Below are positions 32,315 through 41,519 of a stretch of DNA of 64,000 bases, piece by piece (positions within the stretch are counted from its first letter, which is position 1; each line of letters begins with the position of its first letter). A program made the translations under genes and the position numbers. The stretch is taken from positions 179,738 to 243,737 of the forward strand of contig NZ_JBPSEG010000004.1 in the NCBI RefSeq assembly GCF_051488665.1, in the 5' to 3' direction. The notes beneath the pieces are model-generated. The model was not told where the DNA came from. It saw nothing but the letters and a program-made list of their open reading frames with translations, and ran no database searches. The DNA comes from Melioribacter sp051488665. GTDB lineage: Bacteria; Bacteroidota; Ignavibacteria; Ignavibacteriales; Melioribacteraceae.

Positions 32315-33769
32315 TTACTCAGGCAGTTTAAACTTCTCGTTCCAATATTTATTCTTTGCCGGGTAGTTAACAAACTTATCCCCATCCCAAAATTGCAACG
32401 AATCTTTATATGCGGCTAAATAATCGTTTATTATATCCGGCGAAGTAATTTTTATTTTTTTTATTTTTTCATATTCGTAAAGATATGTCGGGGTTGCTGT
32501 TATATATTGTATATTAAAATTCTTATCCAAGACGAATTGTAAGGCAACTTCGATTTTTTGATCAAAATATTCCAATGATTTCACTACTATTCCACTGTCA
32601 TTAAATTTAGATATGTCGCTTACTCCAATACTTTTAGTTCTTGATAGAGCAGAAGCTAATGCTGTTACCGGGAATAAAATATAATAAGAAGCATTGCCTT
32701 TTACTTTGTGACCAATAGAATAAAAATCGGGCATAACTCCCATTAATGTATCACGATCAATTACCATTAAAAACGGCTTGTAGTAACTGCTAACTCCTCC
32801 GAAAAATATTTCTTCATCTCCATCCATGTCGATATCAATATTAGCCGCCGCCGTAATATGCCCTGAATGATATAGAGACGATTTTATATTACCGGTTGCT
32901 GGACTCAGAGTCGACACAACGCATCCTCCAAAATCATAATCGTGCGCTATTATAAATAATAAATTTTTCTTACCTCTTTTTGCCACAAGGAATTGGTTTA
33001 TAACCCATTTTGTCCTTTTCCATTTGGGAGCATAATTAAATCTTTCGCTTTCCGGAGCAGCTTTCCATCTTAGGCTGCCGTCGTAATTAAAACAGTAAAG
33101 CGTATCGGGATGGTAATTTCCGACATCGTATTCGCCACCTGTTAGAAGCACCTCATTCAAATTATCGCCGTCTATATCTTCCAACATTAATCGACGTCCG
33201 TGGTAATTCGTACTCATTAAAGAATCGATATTTCCGCTCAAAGCTCCGGATACGTTCTTCTTCCAGAGCAAATCGCCGTTTATATTGTAAGCTTCGAGCA
33301 TAAAATCGTTTAGTTTTAACGCAACGGGATTATATTCCGTGTAATCCGTCGGTTTAACCTTGAAAAGCAGTAAGATCAGAATAAACGAGAAAACAAAACT
33401 GTATGAAACGGCTTTGATCGGATTTCGTTTAATCCAATATCTTACATTTTTAATTATTCCACGGGGATTTCTCTCAACAATTTCGAACTCCGCGTCGTGT
33501 ACTTGAATCGAGTCATTTTTCTCCGGAAGACGTTTTCTGTCAAAACCGGAAAAGCCCTCTTCTAATTTATCCGCCAATAGACGATCCAATTCGTCAGGCT
33601 CTTTTTTAACAGCCTCTTTGAACCCTCTAAACAGATTGAAATAAGTATCGTATATATCCCTGCAATAAGCGCATTCATCCAAATGCAGCTTTATATTTTC
33701 GCTCTCTTCCCGTGTAAATTGCTCCGGCGAGCCCGCGTATAACTCCAATATTTTTTCGTCAATGTGCAC
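32315..33769 (-). CDS. Zinc-finger anti-sigma-like membrane protein with large extracytoplasmic domain
   Basis: About 484 residues from a GTG at 33769, chosen because AGGA lies six bases upstream; the TTG at 33787 lacks one. A zf-HC2-like motif is present at about residues 27-38 (HLDECAYC, His-x3-Cys-x2-Cys), then a linker, one membrane segment (about 130-148, SFVFSFILILLLF), and an outer domain with DIDGDNLNEVLLTGGEYD and NIDIDMDGDEEIFFGG, repeats of the FG-GAP/propeller type. Anti-sigma factors with this zinc finger hold a sigma factor at the membrane. The gene immediately upstream is the candidate partner. What the outer domain senses is unknown. Confidence 0.7.
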   Translation of the reverse strand: MHIDEKILELYAGSPEQFTREESENIKLHLDECAYCRDIYDTYFNLFRGFKEAVKKEPDELDRLLADKLEEGFSGFDRKRLPEKNDSIQVHDAEFEIVERNPRGIIKNVRYWIKRNPIKAVSYSFVFSFILILLLFKVKPTDYTEYNPVALKLNDFMLEAYNINGDLLWKKNVSGALSGNIDSLMSTNYHGRRLMLEDIDGDNLNEVLLTGGEYDVGNYHPDTLYCFNYDGSLRWKAAPESERFNYAPKWKRTKWVINQFLVAKRGKKNLLFIIAHDYDFGGCVVSTLSPATGNIKSSLYHSGHITAAANIDIDMDGDEEIFFGGVSSYYKPFLMVIDRDTLMGVMPDFYSIGHKVKGNASYYILFPVTALASALSRTKSIGVSDISKFNDSGIVVKSLEYFDQKIEVALQFVLDKNFNIQYITATPTYLYEYEKIKKIKITSPDIINDYLAAYKDSLQFWDGDKFVNYPAKNKYWNEKFKLPE

Positions 33770-33821
33770 CTTAATTCCTTTTTGCAATTAATAATTTAGA
33801 TGAAACAATATCGCTGCGTAA

Positions 33822-34928
33822 TTATTCGTCTGAAAAAAGATAATACCTGCATTTTTCTTTCAGCAATTTTATCATATACTCGATTTTAGATTTGTATCTA
33901 AGATTATATTCCGACTTGTCAATATCGATATATTTTTTCAAATAATCGTAATACGACAAGTTATTGCCTCCGTGAGCTATAAAATCGTGCAAGATATCGT
34001 TAACCGCTTCGTATAGTCCTCTGGACTGTTTTTCCGTTAATTTACTCTTTGCGTAGTAATCAATCAATATTTTGCTTTTAATTTCGTTCAAAATAAGATT
34101 TTTCAATTGAATAATTTCGTAGTCGTTCAATACTCCGTTAATATCGAATATATCGTCTTCCAGGCGGACGGATTCAAGCCCCATTTCATAATATTCTTTA
34201 AACAACAATACAGCGTCGTTTAATAGTATTTCTTTTCTGCAGTCGAGCTGCATAACGGTTTGATATAAAATATTCAGCAAATCTCTTGTTGTATGATTTT
34301 TACCGATTTGAGACAAGAAAACCGCTTTAAGTCTATCAAACCCTGCATAAGGTAATTTATCGTAATCTTCAGAACCTATGACATAAATTTCCGAGCCCCT
34401 AATCGACTTTCTCAAGGCTAAATTCTCGGTAGGCAAAGTATCTTTTATATTTCTTTTTATCTTAAATCCGGTAGGGTCCAATTCGGCATATACCCTGGCT
34501 ATATATGCATCTGAAACTCTTCTTAAAAAACTCTGATATGCAAAAAATAATTTCTCGCCTTCTATTTCATATATACTGTCATCCAGAATGTTAATAAAAG
34601 AATTTATATTAACAAGATAACCCGATTCGTCCTGAATAAACAAATCTCCCATTATGTCTATAGCTACATCCGTTATATCGAGACCGTTACGAGCGGAGAG
34701 GTAAATAAAATTCGATTTAGTATTTATCAAATAGGAAACGATTATCGATTTTGTAATGGCGACGAACTCGCTCAGTTCACGCCTGTTGAGTCTCTTTTCC
34801 GAACTACCTATAAAATATGCCCGCAGGTTCTCTAATTTATCTTCCGGCAGCAATTTCCGCCCCGCTCCTCTTAAACGCCCTAAAGAAATAGTCGGCGGAA
34901 ATATAGCCACTCGATTATTAATTAACAA
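33822..34928 (-). CDS. Unrecognised 368-residue protein, possible divergent sigma-like factor
   Basis: The start is uncertain: TTG at 34928 or GTG at 34910, neither with a clear ribosome site. The protein is mostly helical and charged. ELSEFVAITKSIIVSYLIN and FIYLSARNGLDITDVAIDIMGDLF recall the core of sigma region 2, and the final third (LTEKQSRGLYEAVNDILHDF) is helical, but no -35-recognition helix-turn-helix is evident. It lies 52 bases upstream of a zinc-finger anti-sigma-like gene on the same strand. The sigma interpretation rests on this pairing and weak motif likeness; it could be another regulatory or nucleic-acid-binding protein. Confidence 0.5.
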   Translation of the reverse strand: MLINNRVAIFPPTISLGRLRGAGRKLLPEDKLENLRAYFIGSSEKRLNRRELSEFVAITKSIIVSYLINTKSNFIYLSARNGLDITDVAIDIMGDLFIQDESGYLVNINSFINILDDSIYEIEGEKLFFAYQSFLRRVSDAYIARVYAELDPTGFKIKRNIKDTLPTENLALRKSIRGSEIYVIGSEDYDKLPYAGFDRLKAVFLSQIGKNHTTRDLLNILYQTVMQLDCRKEILLNDAVLLFKEYYEMGLESVRLEDDIFDINGVLNDYEIIQLKNLILNEIKSKILIDYYAKSKLTEKQSRGLYEAVNDILHDFIAHGGNNLSYYDYLKKYIDIDKSEYNLRYKSKIEYMIKLLKEKCRYYLFSDE

Positions 34929-34974
34929 ACGAAATTTCGGTACGCGCTATTAATTATTGTCCGGATCACACCCT

Positions 34975-36918
34975 TTATCCCGCTTTTTGATATTTCTCCG
35001 GTTTCAGGATAACTCCCATATTGAGCAGAATAAAGATAGCCGATTCGGTTTTAGCCAGCGCCATTATATACTCGTCGCTGTCGCTGTTGCCGAAGTCGGG
35101 CGCATTTTCGATTTCCGAAGCTTTGACGTCGTAGACTGCTTCCACCTCCTCGACTATCAAACCGACTCTTATAAGCAGACCGTCCACTTCGTCTTCTACG
35201 ATTACAATTCTCGTCTTGTCGTCGTATTCTTTTTCGGGCATATTGAGTTTTAATCTCAAATCGATTACCGGAACTATATTGCCTCTCAAATTAATTACGC
35301 CTTTCACATAGGGCGAAGTGTTGGGAACAGGAGTAATCGGAATAAGACGTATAATTTCTATGATTTTCAGAATCTCAATGCCGTAATGCTCGTTGCCGAG
35401 CGAGAAACGGAGATATTTACCTTCCATATTCAAGACCGCTTTGGTTTTACTATCTCTTCCGTCGGAATCGCTCTTTTCGAGCAGAGCTTTTGCCTTAGAG
35501 GCAAGGTCGATTTCGCTTACATAACTTTTTGCCGCCGATTTGTCGCTTTCGCTGCAAACCTGGTCGGCAAAACGCTTGTCCACGAATTTATTCAGATCGA
35601 TAATCGAGCCGATGCCCATTTTGTCGTGCATATAACGCTGAATAAAATCGAGGTCCTGAACAACCGGGTAGAGATTGTTTGTTTTGATGCCTTTCGGCTC
35701 GGTCAATACGTTTTTGAGAATCGGGACTTTCAAACCGAGTTCTTTTTTCGGGTCGAGAAAATCGACGGCAATTTCCGCCGCCATCGAAGGTTTCTGCTCG
35801 ATAAATTTGCCGCTATAAACGAGCATTTCCGTAAATTCTTTGACTGCGTCGGGATAATTATTTATCAACTCTTCCTGGAATGCCACAACGCAGCAGGGAT
35901 GATTTTCCCACAGCTCGCTCGAGAGGAATTGAAGCTCGGCTATTCCCGATGCGATAGCTTTTGTGCCGAGCGGCTCGGCTACCAGATATCCGCTTGCGTC
36001 CGGATTGCCCGCAAGGAATTCCGGCATTTTAATCGGCGCAACCACTTCGAATTCGACGTCGACCCCTTTTTGGCCCGTTACGCCCGGATTCAATCCGATA
36101 TTTCTGAAAAAGATATGACCCAGCATATTATGAATCGACATCGTATGAGGAATGTAGAAAGATTTACCGCGGAAGAAATCGGCGCCGTGACTGTCGTCTC
36201 CGCCGGTTTTATTTCTTACGCAACAGCTGCCGTTTTTATGAGCAAACAATACGAGTCTGAGAGGAACTCCGTAATTGTACAAATCCATCGCAAGGGGAGC
36301 CAGAATAAAAGCGACGTCGGCGGAGCCGTCTTCGAGCGCTTTTGCAACCGTATTCCACGAGGGCATACACTCGGTTTCCAATTCGAAATGCTTTGGATTC
36401 AGCTCGCCTTTTTTAATTAAATGTTTCATAACGCCGAGCGTAAGGTGATCGGTAATTTGAATATGAATCGCTTTGATTCGCACCTTGCCGCCGCTCGTAA
36501 TTCTGGGTTCTTTCTTTTTGTCGGCGTTGCTTTCGGTTTTAATTCCGAAAGCTTCGTTTATTTTTTCCTGCAATTCGTCTTTGTTGAAAGGCTTGGAAAT
36601 AAAACTGCTTACGCCGGCTTCGTTTGCTTTTTCAACTTCCTTTTTTTCGCCTCTGCCGGTAGCCATCAAAAACGGAATGGCAGCCGTCGGCTGATTTCCT
36701 CTTACCCACTTCAAAAGCTCGAATCCGTCCATCTCGGGCATGTTCCAATCGCTTATTATCAGGTCGATTTCGGGATTATCTTTCAGATAATCGACCGCGT
36801 CGACTCCGTTTTCCGCTTCGACTATATTTGTATATCCGAGTGAATTTAATGTTTTGATTTCCATCTGCCGCATTACGCCGGCGTCTTCTACGAGGAGAAT
36901 TTTGATGTTTTTATCCAT
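34975..36918 (-). CDS. Receiver - NMT1/NrtA-like substrate-binding - CheW fusion protein
   Basis: 647 residues. REC domain about 5-125 with the phospho-acceptor Asp57, Asp12, Thr87 and Lys109 all present (LLVEDAG, ISDWNMPEMDGFELL, FISKPF). A periplasmic-type substrate-binding fold of the NMT1/NrtA/SsuA group spans about 147-470 (ADVAFILAPLAMDLYNYGVPLR, SIHNMLGHIFFRN, AEPLGTKAIASG), here with no signal peptide, so cytoplasmic. CheW-like domain about 500-640 (YLRFSLGNEHYGIEILKIIEIIR, VKGVINLRGNIVPVIDLRL). CheW couples receptors to CheA; the fusion suggests a soluble sensor that loads ligand information directly into a chemotaxis-type or two-component array. No other che gene is in the window. 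Confidence 0.85.
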   Translation of the reverse strand: MDKNIKILLVEDAGVMRQMEIKTLNSLGYTNIVEAENGVDAVDYLKDNPEIDLIISDWNMPEMDGFELLKWVRGNQPTAAIPFLMATGRGEKKEVEKANEAGVSSFISKPFNKDELQEKINEAFGIKTESNADKKKEPRITSGGKVRIKAIHIQITDHLTLGVMKHLIKKGELNPKHFELETECMPSWNTVAKALEDGSADVAFILAPLAMDLYNYGVPLRLVLFAHKNGSCCVRNKTGGDDSHGADFFRGKSFYIPHTMSIHNMLGHIFFRNIGLNPGVTGQKGVDVEFEVVAPIKMPEFLAGNPDASGYLVAEPLGTKAIASGIAELQFLSSELWENHPCCVVAFQEELINNYPDAVKEFTEMLVYSGKFIEQKPSMAAEIAVDFLDPKKELGLKVPILKNVLTEPKGIKTNNLYPVVQDLDFIQRYMHDKMGIGSIIDLNKFVDKRFADQVCSESDKSAAKSYVSEIDLASKAKALLEKSDSDGRDSKTKAVLNMEGKYLRFSLGNEHYGIEILKIIEIIRLIPITPVPNTSPYVKGVINLRGNIVPVIDLRLKLNMPEKEYDDKTRIVIVEDEVDGLLIRVGLIVEEVEAVYDVKASEIENAPDFGNSDSDEYIMALAKTESAIFILLNMGVILKPEKYQKAG

Positions 36919-37147
36919 AATAAACTACCCTGATGAGATTTATCCGCATTTATCGATTAAATATTTTTATTGTTATCCGGTTTTATTATCGGATTTCATT
37001 CGCTTTTTTTTAATTGAAGAAAAGATCGCATATAATTTAAATTTTAATGGAGATTTTCCGGGAACCTTATCAGCCCGTCGATTTTAGAAAATTCCGACAT
37101 TTCAAATTTCTTTTCGATTCGATCAACCATAAAGAGAGGAGTAGCTT

Positions 37148-39436
37148 ATGTTGGGACAGCATAATATCAACAAAATAGCATTTGTAGGAAATTATCTCCC
37201 GCGTCAGTGCGGAATAGCAACCTTCACTTACGATTTATACAATTCGGTTTCCGAGCAGCATCCTCACGCGGAAACATTCGTCGCCGCGATTACCGATAGA
37301 GGTCAAAAATTCGATTATCCGCCGGAAGTCCGTTTCGAAATAATCAAACAGGATATCGACACGTATCAAAAGGCAGCGGATTTTTTGAATTATAACAATG
37401 TGGACGTCGTATCGGTGCAACATGAATTCGGTATTTTCGGCGGCAATGCCGGCAGTCACGTCCTTGCTTTAATCCGGAGTCTGAAAATGCCGGTGGTTAC
37501 TACGCTGCATACAATCCTTCCCGAACCGAATCCCGACCAGCGGCGAGTTATGGACGAGTTGATCGCTTATTCTTCGCGCCTTGTAACGATGACAGAAAAA
37601 GGAAAAAAGTTTTTGAAAGAAATCTACAAAGCGCCGGAAGATAAAATCGATTTGATTCCTCACGGAATACCCGATATGCCGTTTGTCGATCCGAATTTTT
37701 ATAAAGACCGTTTCGGCGTCGAAGGCAAATACGTATTGCTTACATTCGGACTTCTCTCTCCGGGTAAAGGAATTGAACACGTCTTGAAAGCGCTGCCCAA
37801 AGTAATTTCGAAGTTTCCGAATCTGGTTTATATTGTATTGGGAGCCACTCATCCGAACATAATTAAAGAACAGGGCGAGTCCTACAGAATGAGTCTTGAA
37901 CGCCTTGCTCACGACCTCGGCATAAAAAACAATGTGATTTTTTACAACCGGTTCGTCGACGCCGAGGAACTCAAGGAATTTATCGGAGCCGCCGATATTT
38001 ATATAACGCCTTATTTGAACAAAGCCCAAATTACATCAGGAACGCTTTCCTATTCGTTCGGATGCGGTAAAGCGGTGATTTCAACGCCTTACTGGCACGC
38101 AGAGGAATTATTGGCCGACGGTCGAGGCATCCTGGTTCCCTTTGCGGATCACGAAGCGATTGCAAACGAAATAATCAAATTGCTCGAAGACGAAACTCTG
38201 CGTCATTCGATCCGGAAACGGGCGTATATGCTCGGTCGCGAAATGGTATGGAGCAATATTGCGCATCACTACCTTAATTCGTTCCAGAAGGCAAGAAGAC
38301 AACGGGCTATTAAATCGAACGGATATTTTCCCGTCAAGACATTGAGCGAAAAGAGGATGGAACTGCCGGCGTTTAATTTAAATCACCTTAAGAATTTGAC
38401 TGACAGTACGGGAATTTTCCAGCATGCCCGTTATACTTTTCCTCGTTTCGAAGACGGATACTGTCTCGACGATAATTCGAGAGCGTTTCTGCTGACAGTA
38501 TTGCTCGATGAACTCGGCATAGCGGACGATCAGATATATTCGCTTGCGTCGAGTTACGCGTCTTTCATCAATTACGCTTACAATCCCGAAAAAAGGCGTT
38601 TCAGGAATTTTATGGATTTCAGCCGCAGATGGCTCGAAGAAGTTGGCTCGGACGACGCTCAGGGCAGAACTATCTGGGCTCTCGGCGCATGCGTCGGCAG
38701 GTCGACTAAAAACAATTTCAAAGTTTGGGCGCATCAGTTGTTCAATGACTCGGTCAATTCAATCACCGAACTTACGTCGCCTCGAGCGTGGGCTTTCGCC
38801 CTCCTCGGCATTAACGATTATTTGAATAAAATGAGCGGCGACAGATTGGTGCTTAACATTCGGGAAGTCCTTACGGATAAGCTCGTTGCCCTTTATAAAA
38901 ATTGCGCAGACGATAATTGGAAATGGTTCGAAAATATACTGGCATACGACAATGCCCGGCTTTCCCAGGCTTTGATTTTGAGCGGTCATGCCATGAACAA
39001 TGCGGATGCGCTGAATATCGGACTTGAATCCCTTAAATGGCTTATGGAAGTTCAGACCAAAGAAAAGGGTTACTTCAGACCGGTCGGTTCCGAAGGCTGG
39101 TATCCGAAAGGCGGCAAGAAAGCCAATTTCGATCAGCAGCCTGTGTCCGCATACGACGCGGTTTCGGCTTGCGTCGACGCTTATCGTATTACGGGCGACG
39201 AGTATTGGTACGATATGGCGAAGACGAGTTTCGAGTGGTTCCTCGGCAGGAACGATCTTGGTCTGCCGCTCTACGACCCGAATTCCGGCGGCTGCTACGA
39301 CGCTCTGCATGTCGACAGAATTAATCTAAACCAGGGCGCAGAATCGACTCTGTCGTTCCTCTTATCGTTAGCAGAAATTTACAGAATTGAAAATATGATT
39401 AAAACATTCGAAAGCGTTAATTCTTTTCACAATTAA
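37148..39436 (+). CDS. GT4 glycosyltransferase fused to an (alpha/alpha) toroid domain
   Basis: 762 residues; AGAGAGGAG lies upstream of the ATG. The N-terminal GT-B glycosyltransferase (about 10-380) shows FVGNYLPRQCGIATFTYDL, QHEFGIFGG, LTFGLLSPGKGIEHVLKAL and the C-terminal GT4 acceptor/donor region. A helical domain (about 395-755) follows with ARYTFPRFEDGYCLDDNSRAFLL, WALGACVGRSTKN and LGRNDLGLPLYDPNSGGCYD, of six-hairpin glycosidase type. The GH130 gene follows 14 bases later. Together they probably build and phosphorolyse a mannose- or glucose-containing glycan. Substrate unproven. Confidence 0.85.
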   Translation: MLGQHNINKIAFVGNYLPRQCGIATFTYDLYNSVSEQHPHAETFVAAITDRGQKFDYPPEVRFEIIKQDIDTYQKAADFLNYNNVDVVSVQHEFGIFGGNAGSHVLALIRSLKMPVVTTLHTILPEPNPDQRRVMDELIAYSSRLVTMTEKGKKFLKEIYKAPEDKIDLIPHGIPDMPFVDPNFYKDRFGVEGKYVLLTFGLLSPGKGIEHVLKALPKVISKFPNLVYIVLGATHPNIIKEQGESYRMSLERLAHDLGIKNNVIFYNRFVDAEELKEFIGAADIYITPYLNKAQITSGTLSYSFGCGKAVISTPYWHAEELLADGRGILVPFADHEAIANEIIKLLEDETLRHSIRKRAYMLGREMVWSNIAHHYLNSFQKARRQRAIKSNGYFPVKTLSEKRMELPAFNLNHLKNLTDSTGIFQHARYTFPRFEDGYCLDDNSRAFLLTVLLDELGIADDQIYSLASSYASFINYAYNPEKRRFRNFMDFSRRWLEEVGSDDAQGRTIWALGACVGRSTKNNFKVWAHQLFNDSVNSITELTSPRAWAFALLGINDYLNKMSGDRLVLNIREVLTDKLVALYKNCADDNWKWFENILAYDNARLSQALILSGHAMNNADALNIGLESLKWLMEVQTKEKGYFRPVGSEGWYPKGGKKANFDQQPVSAYDAVSACVDAYRITGDEYWYDMAKTSFEWFLGRNDLGLPLYDPNSGGCYDALHVDRINLNQGAESTLSFLLSLAEIYRIENMIKTFESVNSFHN

Positions 39437-39450
39437 AAAGGAGTTCTGCT

Positions 39451-40419
39451 ATGGGTAATTCCAGAAAAGAATTGTTCAAACGCTATTCCGGCAATCCGAT
39501 TATTACGGTTAACGATTTGCCGTATGAGGCAAATTCTGTCTTCAACTGCGGCGTTACAAAAGCAGGCGACGAAATTCTCCTGCTTATGCGCGTGGAAGAC
39601 ATGAGGGGAATTTCGCATCTGACCGTAGCCCGCAGCAAAGACGGCATAACGAATTGGAAAATCGACGAGAAGCCGACAATTCTGCCGGAACCCGATAAAT
39701 TTCCCGAAGAGATATGGGGAATCGAAGACCCGAGAATTACATATATTGACGAACTGAAAAAATACGCCGTTACGTATACCGCATACTCGCACGGCGGACC
39801 GTTGGTTTCTCTGGCTTTGACGGAGGACTTCAAAACTTTTGAAAAATACGGGGCGGTTCTGCCGCCGGAAGACAAAGACGCCGCCCTCTTTCCCGTTAAA
39901 TTCAATAACAGATGGGCAATGATTCATCGTCCTATAATTTCGACGCCTCAATCGGCGGCTCATATGTGGATTTCGTTTTCGCCCGATTTAATCCATTGGG
40001 GCGAGCATCGAATACTGGTTAAAGCGCGCGAAGGCGCATGGTGGGACGCAAATAAAATAGGGCTTTCGCCGCCGCCGCTTTTGATTCCCGAAGGCTGGCT
40101 CGTTATGTATCACGGCGTCAAAAAAACTGCCAGCGGCGCAATCTACAGATTGGGACTCCTGCTGCTCGACAAAGAGAATCCCACCAAAATATTAAAAAGG
40201 AGCGACGAATGGATTTTCGGTCCCCTTGAACCTTACGAAACCAAAGGCGACGTGGACAATGTCGTTTTCCCCTGCGGCTGGTATGCGGACGATAATACTC
40301 TTTATATCTATTACGGCGCGGCCGATACTTCGATTGCGCTGGCTACCGCTGATTTGAACGAAGTTCGATCGTACGTTTCTGGACTTCCGGAAGCCGAATC
40401 GCCGAAGAGGTGGGGTTAA
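39451..40419 (+). CDS. GH130 glycoside phosphorylase (mannoside phosphorylase family)
   Basis: 322 residues, AAGGAG eight bases before the ATG. NPIITVNDLPYEANSVFNCG, LLLMRVEDMRGISHLTVARS, GIEDPRIT, MIHRP, GAWWDANKIG and MYHGVK are the usual GH130 landmarks, including the catalytic Asp in the IEDPR segment. Family members phosphorolyse beta-1,4- or beta-1,2-mannosides. Co-transcribed with the upstream GT4 fusion. Length normal; exact linkage cannot be read from sequence. Confidence 0.92.
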   Translation: MGNSRKELFKRYSGNPIITVNDLPYEANSVFNCGVTKAGDEILLLMRVEDMRGISHLTVARSKDGITNWKIDEKPTILPEPDKFPEEIWGIEDPRITYIDELKKYAVTYTAYSHGGPLVSLALTEDFKTFEKYGAVLPPEDKDAALFPVKFNNRWAMIHRPIISTPQSAAHMWISFSPDLIHWGEHRILVKAREGAWWDANKIGLSPPPLLIPEGWLVMYHGVKKTASGAIYRLGLLLLDKENPTKILKRSDEWIFGPLEPYETKGDVDNVVFPCGWYADDNTLYIYYGAADTSIALATADLNEVRSYVSGLPEAESPKRWG

Positions 40420-40516
40420 TTTCCCCTCCTCTTTGATTCTTAATTTTTACGCGCCCTCTCTCGCGATTTTTTGATCAATTTACTTTTTTGTTTCGGAAAT
40501 TAAACGCAAAAATTTT

Positions 40517-40936
40517 TCAGATATCGAAGACTATAACGGTTTTATAAATATCGCCTTCTTTTACGATTTCAAGATTGTGAAAAGTAACGGCTTTGATTTC
40601 TATTTTAATTGACGTCGGATCGATGGCGCCGCCTTCAAGCGAAGCTATTAATTTTAGTCCGTCGTCTCCGGTTATTATATCGAGTATCGGAATTTTAACG
40701 CAAAGCCATTTTTTTGTAAAAAGGAGATAATTCAATTCGCTAAGGAATTCGACGAGCAATACTTCGTAAGACGGCGCGGAAAGCTCAATTTCTTTTTTTT
40801 CTACAGCATGGCTTTTTTCTTTTCCGGCTACCGTTTCTTTCCATGCATCGAATGCGGAAAGGAAAATCCCGGTTATAGATTTTCCCGTTATTTCCGCGGC
40901 TGCATCCGCCGTATGTTCAATAAATCTAAACGGCAT
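40517..40936 (-). CDS. Archease, RtcB-activating protein
   Basis: About 139 residues from the ATG at 40936, three bases after the stop of the upstream barrel gene. FRFIEHTADAAAEI, LLVEFLSELNYLLFTKKW and the end KAVTFHNLEIVKEGDIYKTVIVFDI (two blocks) match the archease family, whose known role is to speed guanylylation and turnover of RtcB. rtcB itself is at 20658-22127, in a different transcript. The conserved N-terminal His-Thr-Ala-Asp and the C-terminal Asp are present. Confidence 0.92.
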   Translation of the reverse strand: MPFRFIEHTADAAAEITGKSITGIFLSAFDAWKETVAGKEKSHAVEKKEIELSAPSYEVLLVEFLSELNYLLFTKKWLCVKIPILDIITGDDGLKLIASLEGGAIDPTSIKIEIKAVTFHNLEIVKEGDIYKTVIVFDI

Positions 40937-40938
40937 GA

Positions 40939-41394
40939 TCAATTCAAGTAATAACGTCCGCCGATTGCAAGATCCAGACCCAGACTGGTGGACGGAAAAA
41001 GATTGAAGACCGGCACGAATTCGAAGAAAAGATCGATTGGAATTTTGTCGCTCTGGAATACAAGTCCGGCGACTCCTCTGGCTCCGAAAGAATTTTTATC
41101 ACCGTCGACAAATCTCATTCTGAATCCGAATCCGTAATAAAAAGGAATCGAATATCTCGATTCGAATACGTCGTCAATATGGTAAAGATAATCCGCGTGG
41201 AGCGAAACTGCAGTATGCTCTTTGGCAAACGAATAAGCTATTCCGCCGTCTACGGCGGTCGTTTGAGTAAGCCAGTACTTGCCGTTAATGCCCGTCGGCT
41301 CGCCGATCATTATTCCGATTCCGAATCCCTCTTTTTGAGCGTGAGCGTTTGAAATCATAAAACAGAAGAGTAAAATTGCCAGTAATTTTTTCAT
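40939..41394 (-). CDS. Small outer-membrane barrel-like protein
   Basis: 151 residues from the ATG at 41394, which starts a clean signal peptide (MKKLLAILLFCFMISNAHAQ) and has GGGG upstream; the frame to 41430 is longer but not preferred. The mature part is glycine- and aromatic-rich beta sequence (FGIGIMIGEPTGINGKYWL, LDLAIGGRYYLN), with a terminal strand. No specific family. Operon partner of archease three bases downstream. Confidence 0.75.
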   Translation of the reverse strand: MKKLLAILLFCFMISNAHAQKEGFGIGIMIGEPTGINGKYWLTQTTAVDGGIAYSFAKEHTAVSLHADYLYHIDDVFESRYSIPFYYGFGFRMRFVDGDKNSFGARGVAGLVFQSDKIPIDLFFEFVPVFNLFPSTSLGLDLAIGGRYYLN

Positions 41395-41519
41395 AAATAC
41401 CCCGTGAAAATGGATTGCAAAATCAAACACAAAAATAGTAAAAGAAATTAACTCCTTCGATAGTTTTTACTATTTTCATAAATTGAAAATTAAAAAATTG
41501 ATTAATCAGGGGGTTCCCT

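Noticed and set aside
35386..36420. 344-codon plus-strand frame opposite the REC-SBP-CheW gene
   Set aside because: An antisense shadow of a clear gene with no family features; likewise the 424-codon frame at 59390-60664 opposite the GH2 lipoprotein and the 304-codon frame at 61121-62035 opposite the symporter.
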